A stretch of 64,000 nt of DNA. Source: Comamonas halotolerans (GTDB lineage: Bacteria > Pseudomonadota > Gammaproteobacteria > Burkholderiales > Burkholderiaceae_C). The position numbers were made by a program, and so were the translations under genes. Positions 28,016 to 36,869 of the stretch are shown piece by piece. Below the pieces are notes generated by a model. The model saw only the letters and a list, made by a program, of their open reading frames with translations. It made no database searches and was not told the DNA's origin. Numbering within the stretch: the first letter of the stretch is position 1; the number at the start of each line of letters is the position of its first letter. Where the stretch lies: NCBI RefSeq assembly GCF_030162935.1, contig NZ_JASAUZ010000056.1, positions 62,001-126,000 on the forward strand. The letters are read 5' to 3'.

Positions 28016-28080
28016 AAGGGTTCCCTCAAGGGTTCGTGCAAGCCTTGCCATAAGGGTTCGGAAAGCCTTTCTCAAGGGTT
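28016..28080. repeat. four AAGGGTT repeats in the control region
   Basis: AAGGGTT occurs at 28016-28022, 28028-28034, 28052-28058 and 28074-28080, with start spacings of 12, 24 and 22 bases. Three copies continue as AAGGGTTC or share a CTC before the repeat. The gap 27828-28590 contains no convincing gene; short frames there are built from these repeats. They could be binding sites for a phage regulator or packaging protein. Confidence 0.45.
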
Positions 28081-28141
28081 GCCCAAGAGTTTCGAAACGG
28101 TTCTACCCATACCCGCTACAAGCTCCACCAACGGTATCGCT

Positions 28142-28191
28142 GTAACGTTGTGGTCGTTACATGAAACGTTACGGGTAACGGTGATGTAACG
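28142..28191. promoter_or_regulatory. operator-like cluster of five GTAACG/CGTTAC half-sites
   Basis: The hexamer or its complement appears at 28142-28147, 28155-28160, 28167-28172, 28175-28180 and 28186-28191. The first two form an inverted pair with a 7-base spacer, and the third and fourth an inverted pair with a 2-base spacer. It lies between the leftward KilAC operon and the rightward DUF3800 gene, where divergent promoters are expected. The rest of 28192-28590 shows nothing recognisable. Confidence 0.55.
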
Positions 28192-28590
28192 AGGGAATCA
28201 CCCTTGCATGTTGATGCTGTGAATTCCGATTGAGTCCACCACCTGCGCCGGTAGCAACTGAACAATTCACTTGAAATGAACGACTGAGTTTGGCCAAGAT
28301 CCGCCAGAAAGGACATTTACGTGTCTAATTCCGCGATGCGGTCGATTCAACTGGTCAATGCAACTCAATAATTGCTGATGCACAAAGCAGACCTTGCCAA
28401 GACACTTGCCTAGTTAAAATCTGAACGAGTCTGGAGCGACCGCTTTCAGAATTGGTCCTATTGTCTGTTGCTGCCATTAGCCTTGATGTCAATGCTGGAC
28501 AATGCCCCATGATCAATATTGATGCAATCTAAGTGTTTCTAATGCAAAATAAATTGCAGCTTTTTTTCAAAAAAAACTAGAGGAGATTGT

Positions 28591-29721
28591 GTGACACAAG
28601 CTATCTATTTCGATGAAGCAGGATTTACCGGCAACCACTTGCTTGACCCCAATCAGCGTTTTTTTGTCTATGCATCTGTTGTGACTAACGACGAGGAAGC
28701 CAAAGAATTTGTGGAAAGCTTAATTTCTCGCTACAACATTCAAAACGGTGAATTAAAGGGGGGAAGCCTTGTAAGGCATCATACGGGGCGGAAAGCAATT
28801 GACGAAATTCTCAAAGAATTCGATGGCCGGCTACTGTTCACTATTGCCGAAAAAAAATATGCACTCGCTTGCAAGCTCTTTGAGTACATTTTCGAGCCGT
28901 GTATCTCCGATATCAATACTATGTTCTATGGTTGCGACTTTCATAAGTTTGTTGCAACCATTTTGTATGTAGAGTTTATGGCTCGTGGTGCTGGTGCAGA
29001 GCAGATTTTTGAAGAGTTTGAAGCTTTGATGCGAAGCCCCGATGATACCAAGCTGGCATTGTTATTTTCAGCCTCCACACATCCAGAAAATTCGCCGATT
29101 ATTACTAAAGTCAGAGAGTTTGCTCAACATCGTGCTGCTGATATTAAGGCTGAACTGGATAGTCTCTCACGGGTGACGACGGGAAAGTGGGTATTAGATA
29201 TTACTTGTACTTCGCTTCATAGTCTTCTATCCCGGTGGGGCACTAAGTACGAAACTATTACAGCAATTTGCGACAACTCGAAGCCGCTTCAACAAGCTGG
29301 TGACTTTTTTGATGCAATGATCGGGTACAGAAAACAATTGTTTGGGGGATTTGACGGTGCGAATCGCCCTATGACATTTAACTTATCTGGGCCAATTGAC
29401 TTTCGAGACTCAAAAACATCACATGGAATTCAGCTTGCAGACGCTCTTGCAGGTGCTGCCGTACATGTTTGGAGCGGAGCCACAGATGATCATGCAAAAA
29501 AGTGGAAAGAGAGATTATCCTCAATCGCTAATTTACCAGTCCTGCCTGATGCTGAAGAGATTGACCTGCGTCGACCTACAGTACGTCGAAATTTAATTTT
29601 GCTCCATGAGCTTCACCGCCGAGCAATTAATAATCAGAGCCTAATCGAAGGTATGCCTGAAGTAATCTTAATGATCTCACAACGCTTTGGGCTGAAATTG
29701 AGGCAGTACTCAATCAACTGA
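28591..29721 (+). CDS. DUF3800 domain protein (likely defence or mobile-element cargo)
   Basis: A 376-residue protein starting with GTG after GAGGAG-like sequence. The N-terminal YFDEAGFTG and the C-terminal HGIQLADALAGAA segments are the two conserved acidic blocks of DUF3800 proteins, which are widespread in mobile islands and are predicted to have an RNase H-like fold with metal-binding acids. Members occur with defence systems, but the activity is not established. It is AT-richer than the phage genes beside it and is the only rightward gene in the element, so it was probably acquired separately. It is flanked by gene-free stretches on both sides. Confidence 0.85.
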   Translation: MTQAIYFDEAGFTGNHLLDPNQRFFVYASVVTNDEEAKEFVESLISRYNIQNGELKGGSLVRHHTGRKAIDEILKEFDGRLLFTIAEKKYALACKLFEYIFEPCISDINTMFYGCDFHKFVATILYVEFMARGAGAEQIFEEFEALMRSPDDTKLALLFSASTHPENSPIITKVREFAQHRAADIKAELDSLSRVTTGKWVLDITCTSLHSLLSRWGTKYETITAICDNSKPLQQAGDFFDAMIGYRKQLFGGFDGANRPMTFNLSGPIDFRDSKTSHGIQLADALAGAAVHVWSGATDDHAKKWKERLSSIANLPVLPDAEEIDLRRPTVRRNLILLHELHRRAINNQSLIEGMPEVILMISQRFGLKLRQYSIN

Positions 29722-30187
29722 TCACATCAAACGTAATCAACAACAGATGGACCTCAGGGATTTACCAATTTTATATAGTCTTTTATCGGCTTCCGTTTAC
29801 TTGTAGCGGCATTTGATTTGGGAATTGAAGAAATTTTCTATTTTCAATCTACCTTTTGAATTGAGAAAAAAGCACACTTACTGATCATCAGTGCGGGAAT
29901 CAATTTTCGTGCTGCTTGGGACAAGCGCTATGTGATATTTTCCGGTAGTCCGTCATACGATCTGAGCAGAGACTATCATTGCTAAACTGCTATCGGCACC
30001 TAGTTTGTGAATAGCAGTTGCAGGGTGGACAGTGACAGTCGCAACTGGCCAGAAGCGGTCCTAACATGTATCCCTGTAGATGACGGCTTCTGGCTGATAA
30101 CCGTCATTTTCACCACGAGAGGTAATAGGACACTAGCACCTTCTGGGACTGCAGAAGTGAATACTGGTGTATCCGAGGATCATCTGA
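29722..30187. other. gene-free stretch between DUF3800 and Mrr genes
   Basis: I see no supported gene here. The open frame starting with GTG at 30007 overlaps the Mrr gene and has no ribosome site or coding character. One hairpin is present (AACTGCTAT at 29985-29993 with 30011-30019). The two flanking genes converge, so termination signals are expected, but none is clear. Confidence 0.5.
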
Positions 30188-31105
30188 TTACCCACCAGGA
30201 GCAAGGAAACGGATTGATCGGAGCGGCAAACGACGCCGTGCCTGGTCCGTCAGCTTGTCATAGTGCTCGTCCCAAAGGTCAAACAGCTTGTCGAGGCCGA
30301 TCAGGGAGACGCGGCGTTTCTCCTGGGTTCGCGCCTCAGTTTCGGCGTCTTTGGTAAACCCTCCCGTACAAATGAACAGGCCTACGTCTTCGTCACCCAG
30401 CACCGCCATGAAAGAGCGCAGGCCGTCCACGGTCACCGCCTGCTGCTGACGTTTTACCTGCACCTTGATGCGCGGCGGCCTGGTGCCCAGCGCATCCGGC
30501 CAAGCCAAGATGTCAACGCCGCCGTCCTTGCCGGGCGGCGACACCCAAGTGACGTGGTAAGACATGGCGCGCAACAAGTCAGCCACCAAGTCTTGGAAAT
30601 CGTAGGGGTTCATTGACCGCAGATACTGTGACACCTCCGCCCAAGCCTGCTCTTCGGCTTCTTCAAACGTCACACTTGCCGCCTTGGCGTTGTTATCGAC
30701 GACATCCTCGACGGCGCTGGCCACCGACGCTACGGCTGCCGCATTACCGTCGGCTTCGGGTTGAGCTGCCTTCCATTCCGCGTAAAGCTTGCAAGCAAGC
30801 TTGTAGAACGCTTCGGGATCTGGTTGCTCAGCATGTGCAGCTTGCCCCGCCTCAGTGATAGACCAAATACCCTTGTCCTTCACTAGCCAACCTGCCTTGA
30901 CACAGTCAACCGTAGCAAAGCGGACAATCTTCTCGAAACGACGTGTACCAGAGTCGTAGTAGCCGGCCTCGTAGGGCGTCAATGTGAAGCGATCAGCCAA
31001 CACTTGCAGAGCTTCGCTGGCGCGCATGCCTTCGGGCGCAGCCATCAAGATACTGAACAGCTCGCGCAGGAATTCGCCAGTGCGACGGCGGGTGATTTCG
31101 GCCAT
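30188..31105 (-). CDS. Mrr-like restriction endonuclease
   Basis: A 305-residue protein. Residues about 1-100 form the N-terminal winged-helix domain (Mrr_N). The C-terminal domain has the Mrr PD-(D/E)xK nuclease motifs: the GKDGGVDILAW strand with the catalytic Asp and, after a gap, the RIKVQVKRQQ strand with the Gln-x-Lys pair. Mrr proteins cut DNA carrying foreign modifications. A Glu-rich linker lies in between. It stands downstream of the type III res gene, separated by the broken small gene at 31137, and probably shares its transcript. Confidence 0.9.
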   Translation of the reverse strand: MAEITRRRTGEFLRELFSILMAAPEGMRASEALQVLADRFTLTPYEAGYYDSGTRRFEKIVRFATVDCVKAGWLVKDKGIWSITEAGQAAHAEQPDPEAFYKLACKLYAEWKAAQPEADGNAAAVASVASAVEDVVDNNAKAASVTFEEAEEQAWAEVSQYLRSMNPYDFQDLVADLLRAMSYHVTWVSPPGKDGGVDILAWPDALGTRPPRIKVQVKRQQQAVTVDGLRSFMAVLGDEDVGLFICTGGFTKDAETEARTQEKRRVSLIGLDKLFDLWDEHYDKLTDQARRRLPLRSIRFLAPGG

Positions 31106-31136
31106 GAGACGTTTCCTTTTCTTTTCGATCCGGTAC

Positions 31137-31328
31137 TCAATGCTCTGATGGAGCTATTTGATTCAAGTAAATCAGCGCAGCAGCTTCGCTGTCTTCAATA
31201 GCGATTTCAACAGCGCGCTTAGCGGCCTCTAGGAGTTCAGTCGCACGCTGCTTTTGCTCGTAGCGTCTCGCTCATGCAACCCATTTCGGTGCACCTAGAC
31301 AGGTAGGCATACCCTCTCTCGCGCTCAT
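31137..31328 (-). pseudogene. 62-codon gene in the restriction locus broken by an in-frame TGA
   Basis: An ATG overlapping the res stop by ATGA (31325-31328) opens a frame of 18 codons, then TGA at 31272-31274, then 44 further in-frame codons to a TGA at 31137-31139. The downstream part (RRYEQKQRATELLEAAKRA, then a Glu/Ala-rich helix) is clearly coding-like, although it has no start of its own. A single C-to-T change of CGA to TGA explains the break. The intact product would be a helical protein of about 63 residues. Unknown function; readthrough or a reading error cannot be excluded. Confidence 0.65.
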
Positions 31329-34027
31329 TTCAGCACCTCCTCAATCCAATCCCACCGCTTGTCCTTGACCATCACAAACCGGCAGCGGCCTTCCGACAGG
31401 TTAGCCCAGAGGCCACCAATCAGGCGGTCATCTTCAGCGCCGCTCCATCGATCTGCGCCTTTATATTCAACCGCGAGAATCGGCCCCGGCTGGCCTTCTA
31501 CCCCTGGCAACTGGCAGAGAAAGTCCGGGTAGAAACGGCCATCAGCCTTCTGCAAGAAGAATGAACTGCCTTCACGCCTAACCAAGTTACGCACCCAGAA
31601 CTGGATCCGGCCCTGCTGTGCCCACATATCCAACTGGCAGGCACATTCGAACTCTTCCTTGCTGTCGAAGTCACCCACGCGACCATAGAAGTGATTGCGG
31701 AAATCGAAATGTCCAAAGCGCCCGTCGTAGTCACGGCTGGGTGCATAGACTTGAGCGTGGAACTCGAAGGCGTATTGATCGGTCACTGCCACCCGCGTGG
31801 CCGCATCGTCACCGAATAGCGCCTGCTGGTACGCCTTGCTAACGGCCTGCTTGCGCAGTTCACGAATGCGCGCATCAATCAAGTTACGGATCAAGAACTT
31901 CTGCAAGTTCACGCGTGCCAGCGTGAATGCCTCCCGGCGCAGCAAGTCAGCGAGCCACGCGGCCACAAATGCCTGCTTGCTAGCGTGGGTCAATGAAGGC
32001 TCGGGCAGGTTGCGGCACAACCAGGTGGCAATGCGAACCTCATCCCAGTTTTCGGGTTGATAAACCAAACCCAGATCACGCTGCAACTCGGGCAGGAAGC
32101 GCGACACCACGCGGCCTTCACCGTCGATATCGATCTCACCACCTTCCGACACTTTCAGTGCCGCAGTCAATGTTGTCAGATTATCAGCTGTCGGCACGGC
32201 ATCGTAGGGAGACAAATCCCACGGATACTCCAGCACCTCCGGATCATCAAACAGTGCCAACTCACCTTGCACGCGTAAAGCCAACTGCGGAACGCGGAAG
32301 CGTTCGCCCAATTCGGCGGGCGTCTGAAAAAACTCAATCGCCGTGGTGCGGCTGACTTCAGCGGCCTCCACAATCGCGGTTGCAGCAGTTTCGGAGGTAA
32401 CCGAGGCCTTGAGCGCTTCGGCCTCATCTTCCGTGAGTGGCGTGCTGATAGTCAGTGTGTTGAGCTTGCTGTCCCAACTAACCTTGTCACGCACTGGTTT
32501 AGGCACGCGCTTTAAGTCAGGTTTCTCGGATAACGTAATCGCAACTGGCCGAACGACAACGCGCCCGGCGTGGCCCTCCAAGTCCAGACGTGCCTGTTCA
32601 GGTAGCGCAGCAGTAACGAACTCCGTGACTTCACGCCGATCAAAACCTGCCCCCGCTACCAGACGATCCCGCAGCGCACCTGCCGTCTCGGCAAAGTTGC
32701 GCGACACCACAAAGGCATAAGATTGGTTAAGCGCCTTGGCCTGTCGATGGCTTGCACCGGGCTGTCGCAACACACGCCCGAGCAACTGCTCTACCGCCGT
32801 GGCCGACGACAGAGAGGCCATACTCACCAGAATGTAGGCAAACGGGCAATCCCAGCCTTCAGCCAGCGCCTTCTGGGTAATCACATACTTCACTGGGCAA
32901 GCCGGGTCGGCAATGCCCAGCTTGTAATCAGCATCGATCTGCTCCAGCCCCTTTTCCTCTCCTGTGGCGACAACAATTTCGTTGGCTGGAATGCCGTGGT
33001 TGGTGATCAGCTCATTCCTTACCTTTTCGAAATCTAACGTCTCGATTCCAGTACGGCGCGGTTCGGACTGTATCAACACCAGGGGGCGCACGTAGGCCGC
33101 ACCAGCACGGCGCTCTTCATCGGCCAGCTTATGCAGCGCATCGCGTCGGCCAATGGCATCAGCCAGGCATTGCTGCCAGTTGGGTTCAGTTACCAACACC
33201 ACCGGCAGCTTGATCATCTCTTCCGCCTTCAACTCGGCGGCAGATACGCTGTGCAGCACGTTAGTCGGCGTGCGCTCCAAGTCTGGCGTAGCGGTCAACT
33301 CCATCACACCACTGGGCCGGAAGCGCGCCAGCATGTCGAAGGCCAGTTCAGTGCGGCTATTGTGCGCCTCATCCACCACCACGAAGGGACGGCGCAAGCG
33401 CAGCACGTTGGCCAACGAATATGGCGTGGTGCGCTCGCTTCCCTCTCCGTCGGTTAGCAACTCGTCGCGCTGCGTTGGTGACAGGTTATCAAAGTGGTGC
33501 ATCAGAGCACCACTGGACTGGTACACCTTGCGGCACTCTTCCTCTTCCACTTGGAATGCTTGGCGTGTGGCGACGATGATGGTGGTCGAAGTATCCAGCG
33601 TGGCGCGGGTGACGCTCTTGGCTTCCTCAAGATCAAGTACCGTGATCGGTCCAGCTTCACGCAGCGCGGCGTGATACGGGTGACTGCGATCCTTCAGTGC
33701 CTTGATGGTCTGCTCACGAATCGGCTTGCTGGGCACCAGCCACAGAATTACGCTGTGCTCACAACGTAGCAGGTGAGTGTTGACGAGTTGGACACTTTTC
33801 GCAGCTAACCAGGTCTTGCCACCGCCGGTGGGCACGCGCAGGCAGAAGTACGGCATATCAGCCGGAAAACCCGACAATGGGTTGTACGGATTGCCTCGCC
33901 CCCACAGACGTTCCGTAGTAGCAGTAAATGCAATCGAAGGGGATGGCAATTCGTGGCAGGCCTTGAAATAGGCTTCTACGCTGTCGAGTACCTGCTGTTG
34001 ATAGATTTTCGGTGCGAATCCGGACAT
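31325..34027 (-). CDS. type III restriction enzyme Res subunit (helicase-nuclease)
   Basis: A 900-residue restriction and ATP-dependent translocation subunit. Walker A PTGGGKT lies at residues 66-72 and the DEAH box in FVVVDEAHNSRTE near 218. The second RecA domain has the ATAVEQLLGRVLRQPG motif VI. The C-terminal nuclease has FYPDFLCQLPG followed by ILAVEYKG, the PD-(D/E)xK catalytic core. It works with Mod, cutting after meeting two inversely oriented sites. The ATG is three bases after the mod stop. All key motifs are present. Confidence 0.93.
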   Translation of the reverse strand: MSGFAPKIYQQQVLDSVEAYFKACHELPSPSIAFTATTERLWGRGNPYNPLSGFPADMPYFCLRVPTGGGKTWLAAKSVQLVNTHLLRCEHSVILWLVPSKPIREQTIKALKDRSHPYHAALREAGPITVLDLEEAKSVTRATLDTSTTIIVATRQAFQVEEEECRKVYQSSGALMHHFDNLSPTQRDELLTDGEGSERTTPYSLANVLRLRRPFVVVDEAHNSRTELAFDMLARFRPSGVMELTATPDLERTPTNVLHSVSAAELKAEEMIKLPVVLVTEPNWQQCLADAIGRRDALHKLADEERRAGAAYVRPLVLIQSEPRRTGIETLDFEKVRNELITNHGIPANEIVVATGEEKGLEQIDADYKLGIADPACPVKYVITQKALAEGWDCPFAYILVSMASLSSATAVEQLLGRVLRQPGASHRQAKALNQSYAFVVSRNFAETAGALRDRLVAGAGFDRREVTEFVTAALPEQARLDLEGHAGRVVVRPVAITLSEKPDLKRVPKPVRDKVSWDSKLNTLTISTPLTEDEAEALKASVTSETAATAIVEAAEVSRTTAIEFFQTPAELGERFRVPQLALRVQGELALFDDPEVLEYPWDLSPYDAVPTADNLTTLTAALKVSEGGEIDIDGEGRVVSRFLPELQRDLGLVYQPENWDEVRIATWLCRNLPEPSLTHASKQAFVAAWLADLLRREAFTLARVNLQKFLIRNLIDARIRELRKQAVSKAYQQALFGDDAATRVAVTDQYAFEFHAQVYAPSRDYDGRFGHFDFRNHFYGRVGDFDSKEEFECACQLDMWAQQGRIQFWVRNLVRREGSSFFLQKADGRFYPDFLCQLPGVEGQPGPILAVEYKGADRWSGAEDDRLIGGLWANLSEGRCRFVMVKDKRWDWIEEVLK

Positions 34028-34030
34028 GGC

Positions 34031-35635
34031 TTACACCTCCAGCGCGTAAGGGGTTTGCTTGAAGGTGATGCCCTCGCGCGCGGCGCGGGCACCCATGCGA
34101 TTGGCGGCGGCGTAGATCACTTTCGGGCCAGCAAACTTGGGCAACACATCGAACACAGGTCCTGTGAGCACATTACCGCCCGACACGGATTTATCCTTAA
34201 GGATGCCGTTGTAAAGCAGATATATAGCGCGGCCTTCGTGAATACCCAGCAACGGTGAGTCTGCGTTACCGATGAAGCCGGTGCCGGTTTCAGCAAACCA
34301 GACAAATTCGGCCAGTTGCGCAAATTTCACATCACTGCGGATCTGACCATCAGCGTTGAACAACGGTTCGACGGAAAGACGACAGAACTGGAAACCGTTG
34401 CCGAGGCCTTCGACTGCTTGGTCCTTGGCGTTGGTATAGCCCTGTGCCACCCGTTTGACGCGTTCCCGGGTGACGTTCTGGGCGATGTTTCCATCCATTT
34501 CAACGAGAATGAAACGGCGATTGCCGCCGTCTTCGGCGTTTTGCTTGAGCACAGCGTGTCCGGTCGTACCGGAACCGGCAAAGCTGTCGAGGACGATGGA
34601 ATCCTTGTCAGTGGCAATTTGCAAGATACGCTGGATCAGACGAGTGGGTTTCGGTGTGATGAAGACATCATCAGATGTATTGAAATCGACGATCTCAAGC
34701 AACTCCTTCTTCGCTTCCTGTGTGTGTCCTACATCTTTGTAAAACCACATCGTCTGTGGAACTACGCCCGCTTTCACATCTGAAAGAAAACGTTTGAACT
34801 GAGGAATGGAGTCGCCCTTCTTTCCCCACCAAATGCGATTGTCGCGATCAAGCTCTAGAAAACGTGTCTTTGAAACAGTCCAGTAACGCCCCTTGGGCGG
34901 TGCTTCAATAACACGACCAGACGGGCTTGTAACTGAATACGTGCCGTCACCGTAGTAGTTGCGCGCCGACAGATCGCTGGTTTTCCATACGCCCCTGGAA
35001 TCGTTGTCGGGATTCTTGTAGGCCGCATCCTGTTCGTTTGTGCGTCCCAGCAAATTAGGTTTCCAATTATCAGCCTTGGCTGCGTAAATAACGACGTAAT
35101 CGTGATCTTCGGAAAGATGGCGCGCCGAGTTCTTCGGTGAATAGACCTTCTGCCACAGCACGGTTGCCACGAAGTTTTTGGCTCCGAAAATCTCATCCAT
35201 CAGCAACCGTAGCGTCGCCACCTCGTTGTCATCAATGGATACAAAGATCGCGCCATCGTCGCGCAGAAACTGCCTCAGCAAAACAAGACGCGGGTACATC
35301 ATGCACAGCCAACGGTCATGCCGATCCAGCGTCTCACCTTCTTTCCCGACCACCTCGCCCAGCCAGCGGCGAATCTCCGGGCTGTTCACATTGTCGTTGT
35401 ACACCCACCCCTCGTTGCCAGTGTTGTACGGAGGGTCGATGTAGATGCACTTCACCTTTCCGGCATAGCGGGGAAGCAGCGCCTTGAGCGCGTGCAAATT
35501 GTCTCCCTGCACAATAAGATTGCCCGAATCTGACGGGCCGCAGGAGAGTTCCGGCACAGGCTCCAGCAAGCGAAACGGCACTTCTTTATGGTGTTTGACG
35601 ACGGCTTCTTTGCCGATCCAGTTCAACGTTGGCAT
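34031..35635 (-). CDS. type III DNA methyltransferase Mod subunit (adenine-N6)
   Basis: A 534-residue site-specific methyltransferase that recognises the target and methylates adenine at N6, using S-adenosylmethionine. Catalytic motif IV DPPY lies at residues 67-70 (CIYIDPPYNTGNEG) and the AdoMet-binding motif I (DSFAGSGTTGH) near 350-360. This IV-before-I order marks the beta class typical of type III Mod proteins. The DNA-recognition region lies between. No simple-sequence repeats that would give phase variation are seen. It is 12 bases from the HTH gene before it. Confidence 0.93.
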   Translation of the reverse strand: MPTLNWIGKEAVVKHHKEVPFRLLEPVPELSCGPSDSGNLIVQGDNLHALKALLPRYAGKVKCIYIDPPYNTGNEGWVYNDNVNSPEIRRWLGEVVGKEGETLDRHDRWLCMMYPRLVLLRQFLRDDGAIFVSIDDNEVATLRLLMDEIFGAKNFVATVLWQKVYSPKNSARHLSEDHDYVVIYAAKADNWKPNLLGRTNEQDAAYKNPDNDSRGVWKTSDLSARNYYGDGTYSVTSPSGRVIEAPPKGRYWTVSKTRFLELDRDNRIWWGKKGDSIPQFKRFLSDVKAGVVPQTMWFYKDVGHTQEAKKELLEIVDFNTSDDVFITPKPTRLIQRILQIATDKDSIVLDSFAGSGTTGHAVLKQNAEDGGNRRFILVEMDGNIAQNVTRERVKRVAQGYTNAKDQAVEGLGNGFQFCRLSVEPLFNADGQIRSDVKFAQLAEFVWFAETGTGFIGNADSPLLGIHEGRAIYLLYNGILKDKSVSGGNVLTGPVFDVLPKFAGPKVIYAAANRMGARAAREGITFKQTPYALEV

Positions 35636-35647
35636 TCAGCCCAACCT

Positions 35648-35866
35648 TCAAGCTTTGCGCGATGTCGTCAGGACATCGCTGCGTTGTTCTTCTTCCGCGC
35701 CTTCTGAGCGCACCCAACCGTCCACCTCAAATACCTTGAACTTCCATAACCGCCCTACGCGGTGTGCGGGCAGGCCCTTGTGGTCGATCCAACGGTAGAC
35801 CGAATCGCGTGTGACACCCAGATGCTCGGCAATCTGGTCCATGGAGACCCATAGCTCAGCTGTCAT
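35648..35866 (-). CDS. excisionase-family helix-turn-helix protein of the restriction locus
   Basis: A 72-residue protein with a MerR/excisionase-type HTH: VSMDQIAEHLGVTRDSVYRW followed by a beta turn and LPAHRVGRLWKFK. The ATG at 35866 has GGAG seven bases upstream; the open frame to 35929 has none. Small HTH proteins of this form commonly start type III and related restriction operons and probably control timing of methyltransferase and nuclease expression. Confidence 0.85.
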   Translation of the reverse strand: MTAELWVSMDQIAEHLGVTRDSVYRWIDHKGLPAHRVGRLWKFKVFEVDGWVRSEGAEEEQRSDVLTTSRKA

Positions 35867-36201
35867 GGCAATACTCCGACGGTAACGATACGGGTGGCGT
35901 AAAGTCGGGTTCAATCGTAAAGGCTGCAATTTATCAGGTTGAAGGGCAGCCGATTCGCGTTCTTTGCCTTGTGCACCATCTTTTTCTTGGTTTTCTGATC
36001 TTTGTGCGAGAGCATGTTGATGTCCTCGAATCGACAGCCCTCCTTAGAAGGCTTACATGCTACTCCCCACTCTGCTCCACACCGCCAGACGGTTAGACGT
36101 ATAGCTGGGGCCAGACCCCAAGCTGTAGGCACCACGTACATGGTCCAGCACGCTGTCCCCGCCCCACTACTCAGCTGTATGTATGGCAACATATATAGGT
36201 G

Positions 36202-36404
36202 TTCGAATTTCGAAGCAGTGAGTGTTCAATCAAGAAAAAACCCACATGGCCCAAAAAGCTAGGCTACATGCGGGTTTGTGGACGATTTGATAAGTTTTTA
36301 CTGCTTCATTTTTCGAAGTAGTGAAAAGGCCACTGCTTCGAAATTCGAACCGATAAATGCATCTTACGCTTCGAAATTCGAACCGATAAGCTTCGAAATT
36401 CGAA
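36202..36404. repeat. TTCGAAATTCGAA repeats with 33- and 22-bp phasing
   Basis: The 13-mer TTCGAAATTCGAA stands at 36337-36349, 36370-36382 and 36392-36404, two copies continuing as CCGATAA. The start spacings of 33 and 22 bases are multiples of 11. A reverse-oriented copy lies at 36202-36214, and extended by GCAGTG it is an exact 19-bp inverted repeat of 36331-36349. A degenerate copy (CTTCATTTTTCGAAG) lies at 36304-36318. This cluster fills much of the gene-free region 35867-36417 and looks like iterons or operators. Confidence 0.7.
36235..36276 (-). terminator. terminator of the leftward early operon
   Basis: On the minus strand an AACCCGCATGTAGCC arm (36262-36276) pairs with 36239-36252 (one or two mismatches) and is followed by six T residues. 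It lies 142 bases after the stop of the 144-residue gene and closes the early operon before the restriction block. Confidence 0.7.
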
Positions 36405-36417
36405 GGCCGGAAGTGTT

Positions 36418-36852
36418 TTATGTTTCAGGTTTCATAGCATCCATAACCTGAGCCAAAGTAGAAAACTTCTTCCAATCGTTGGTGGCAGCTATTGGCCCAA
36501 TGCCCAGCTTTGGGTGTTCGTACACATCAACATCTGTGAAACGGTAGAGCGTGCACATTTTCTGCCCGTAGGCGATACCGCCTTGACGAGTCACTGCAAT
36601 GAAACCAAGCGTTTGGAGCTCCTTTAGCGCCTTTGCTAGTGTGGAAGATGATGTCCACCCGTAATGCTTGAGATCACCCAAGGTTGCGGAAATGTTGCCA
36701 TTGTTGGTACCCAGCAGCCTTCGCCGCATCAACAGGAACAGGCTCTGGCTAGCATAGCTAAGGCTACGCCATGCCATCGAGTCGATCAGCTCCCAATAGA
36801 TACGGACATGCCCCCCTTTGGGGTCTGCTGGCCGTTTGTGTCGGGGCCCCAT
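36418..36852 (-). CDS. HTH-type phage protein (144 aa), possibly replication- or partition-related
   Basis: A 144-residue protein. The middle (SMAWRSLSYASQSLFLLMRR, then ISATLGDLKHYGWTSSSTLAKALKELQTLGFIAV in parts) has the arrangement of a winged helix found at the start of phage replication (O-like) or RepA-like proteins. No family can be named. AGAGG lies five bases before the ATG. It is last in the early operon, and the TTCGAAATTCGAA cluster lies just after it, so binding of this protein to those repeats is an attractive but untested idea. Confidence 0.72.
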   Translation of the reverse strand: MGPRHKRPADPKGGHVRIYWELIDSMAWRSLSYASQSLFLLMRRRLLGTNNGNISATLGDLKHYGWTSSSTLAKALKELQTLGFIAVTRQGGIAYGQKMCTLYRFTDVDVYEHPKLGIGPIAATNDWKKFSTLAQVMDAMKPET

Positions 36853-36869
36853 GGTTTCCTCTTACCTCT

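Noticed and set aside
27568..28189. Two plus-strand frames in the repeat-rich gap
   Set aside because: Their products are made of Lys-Gly-Ser/Pro repeats caused by the AAGGGTT words, with no ribosome site; treated as control DNA.
30007..30357. 116-residue frame with GTG start near the Mrr gene
   Set aside because: Overlaps the Mrr gene antisense and has no coding character.
34031..35635. Phase-variable mod gene
   Set aside because: No simple-sequence repeat tract was seen in the coding or upstream sequence.
35911..36192. 93-residue minus-strand frame before the restriction operon
   Set aside because: No ribosome site; low-complexity Lys-rich end; runs into the repeat region.
36202..36404. 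Reading the TTCGAAATTCGAA repeats as a CRISPR array
   Set aside because: The units are 13 bases with 9- and 20-base gaps between them; no spacer regularity and no cas genes in the window.
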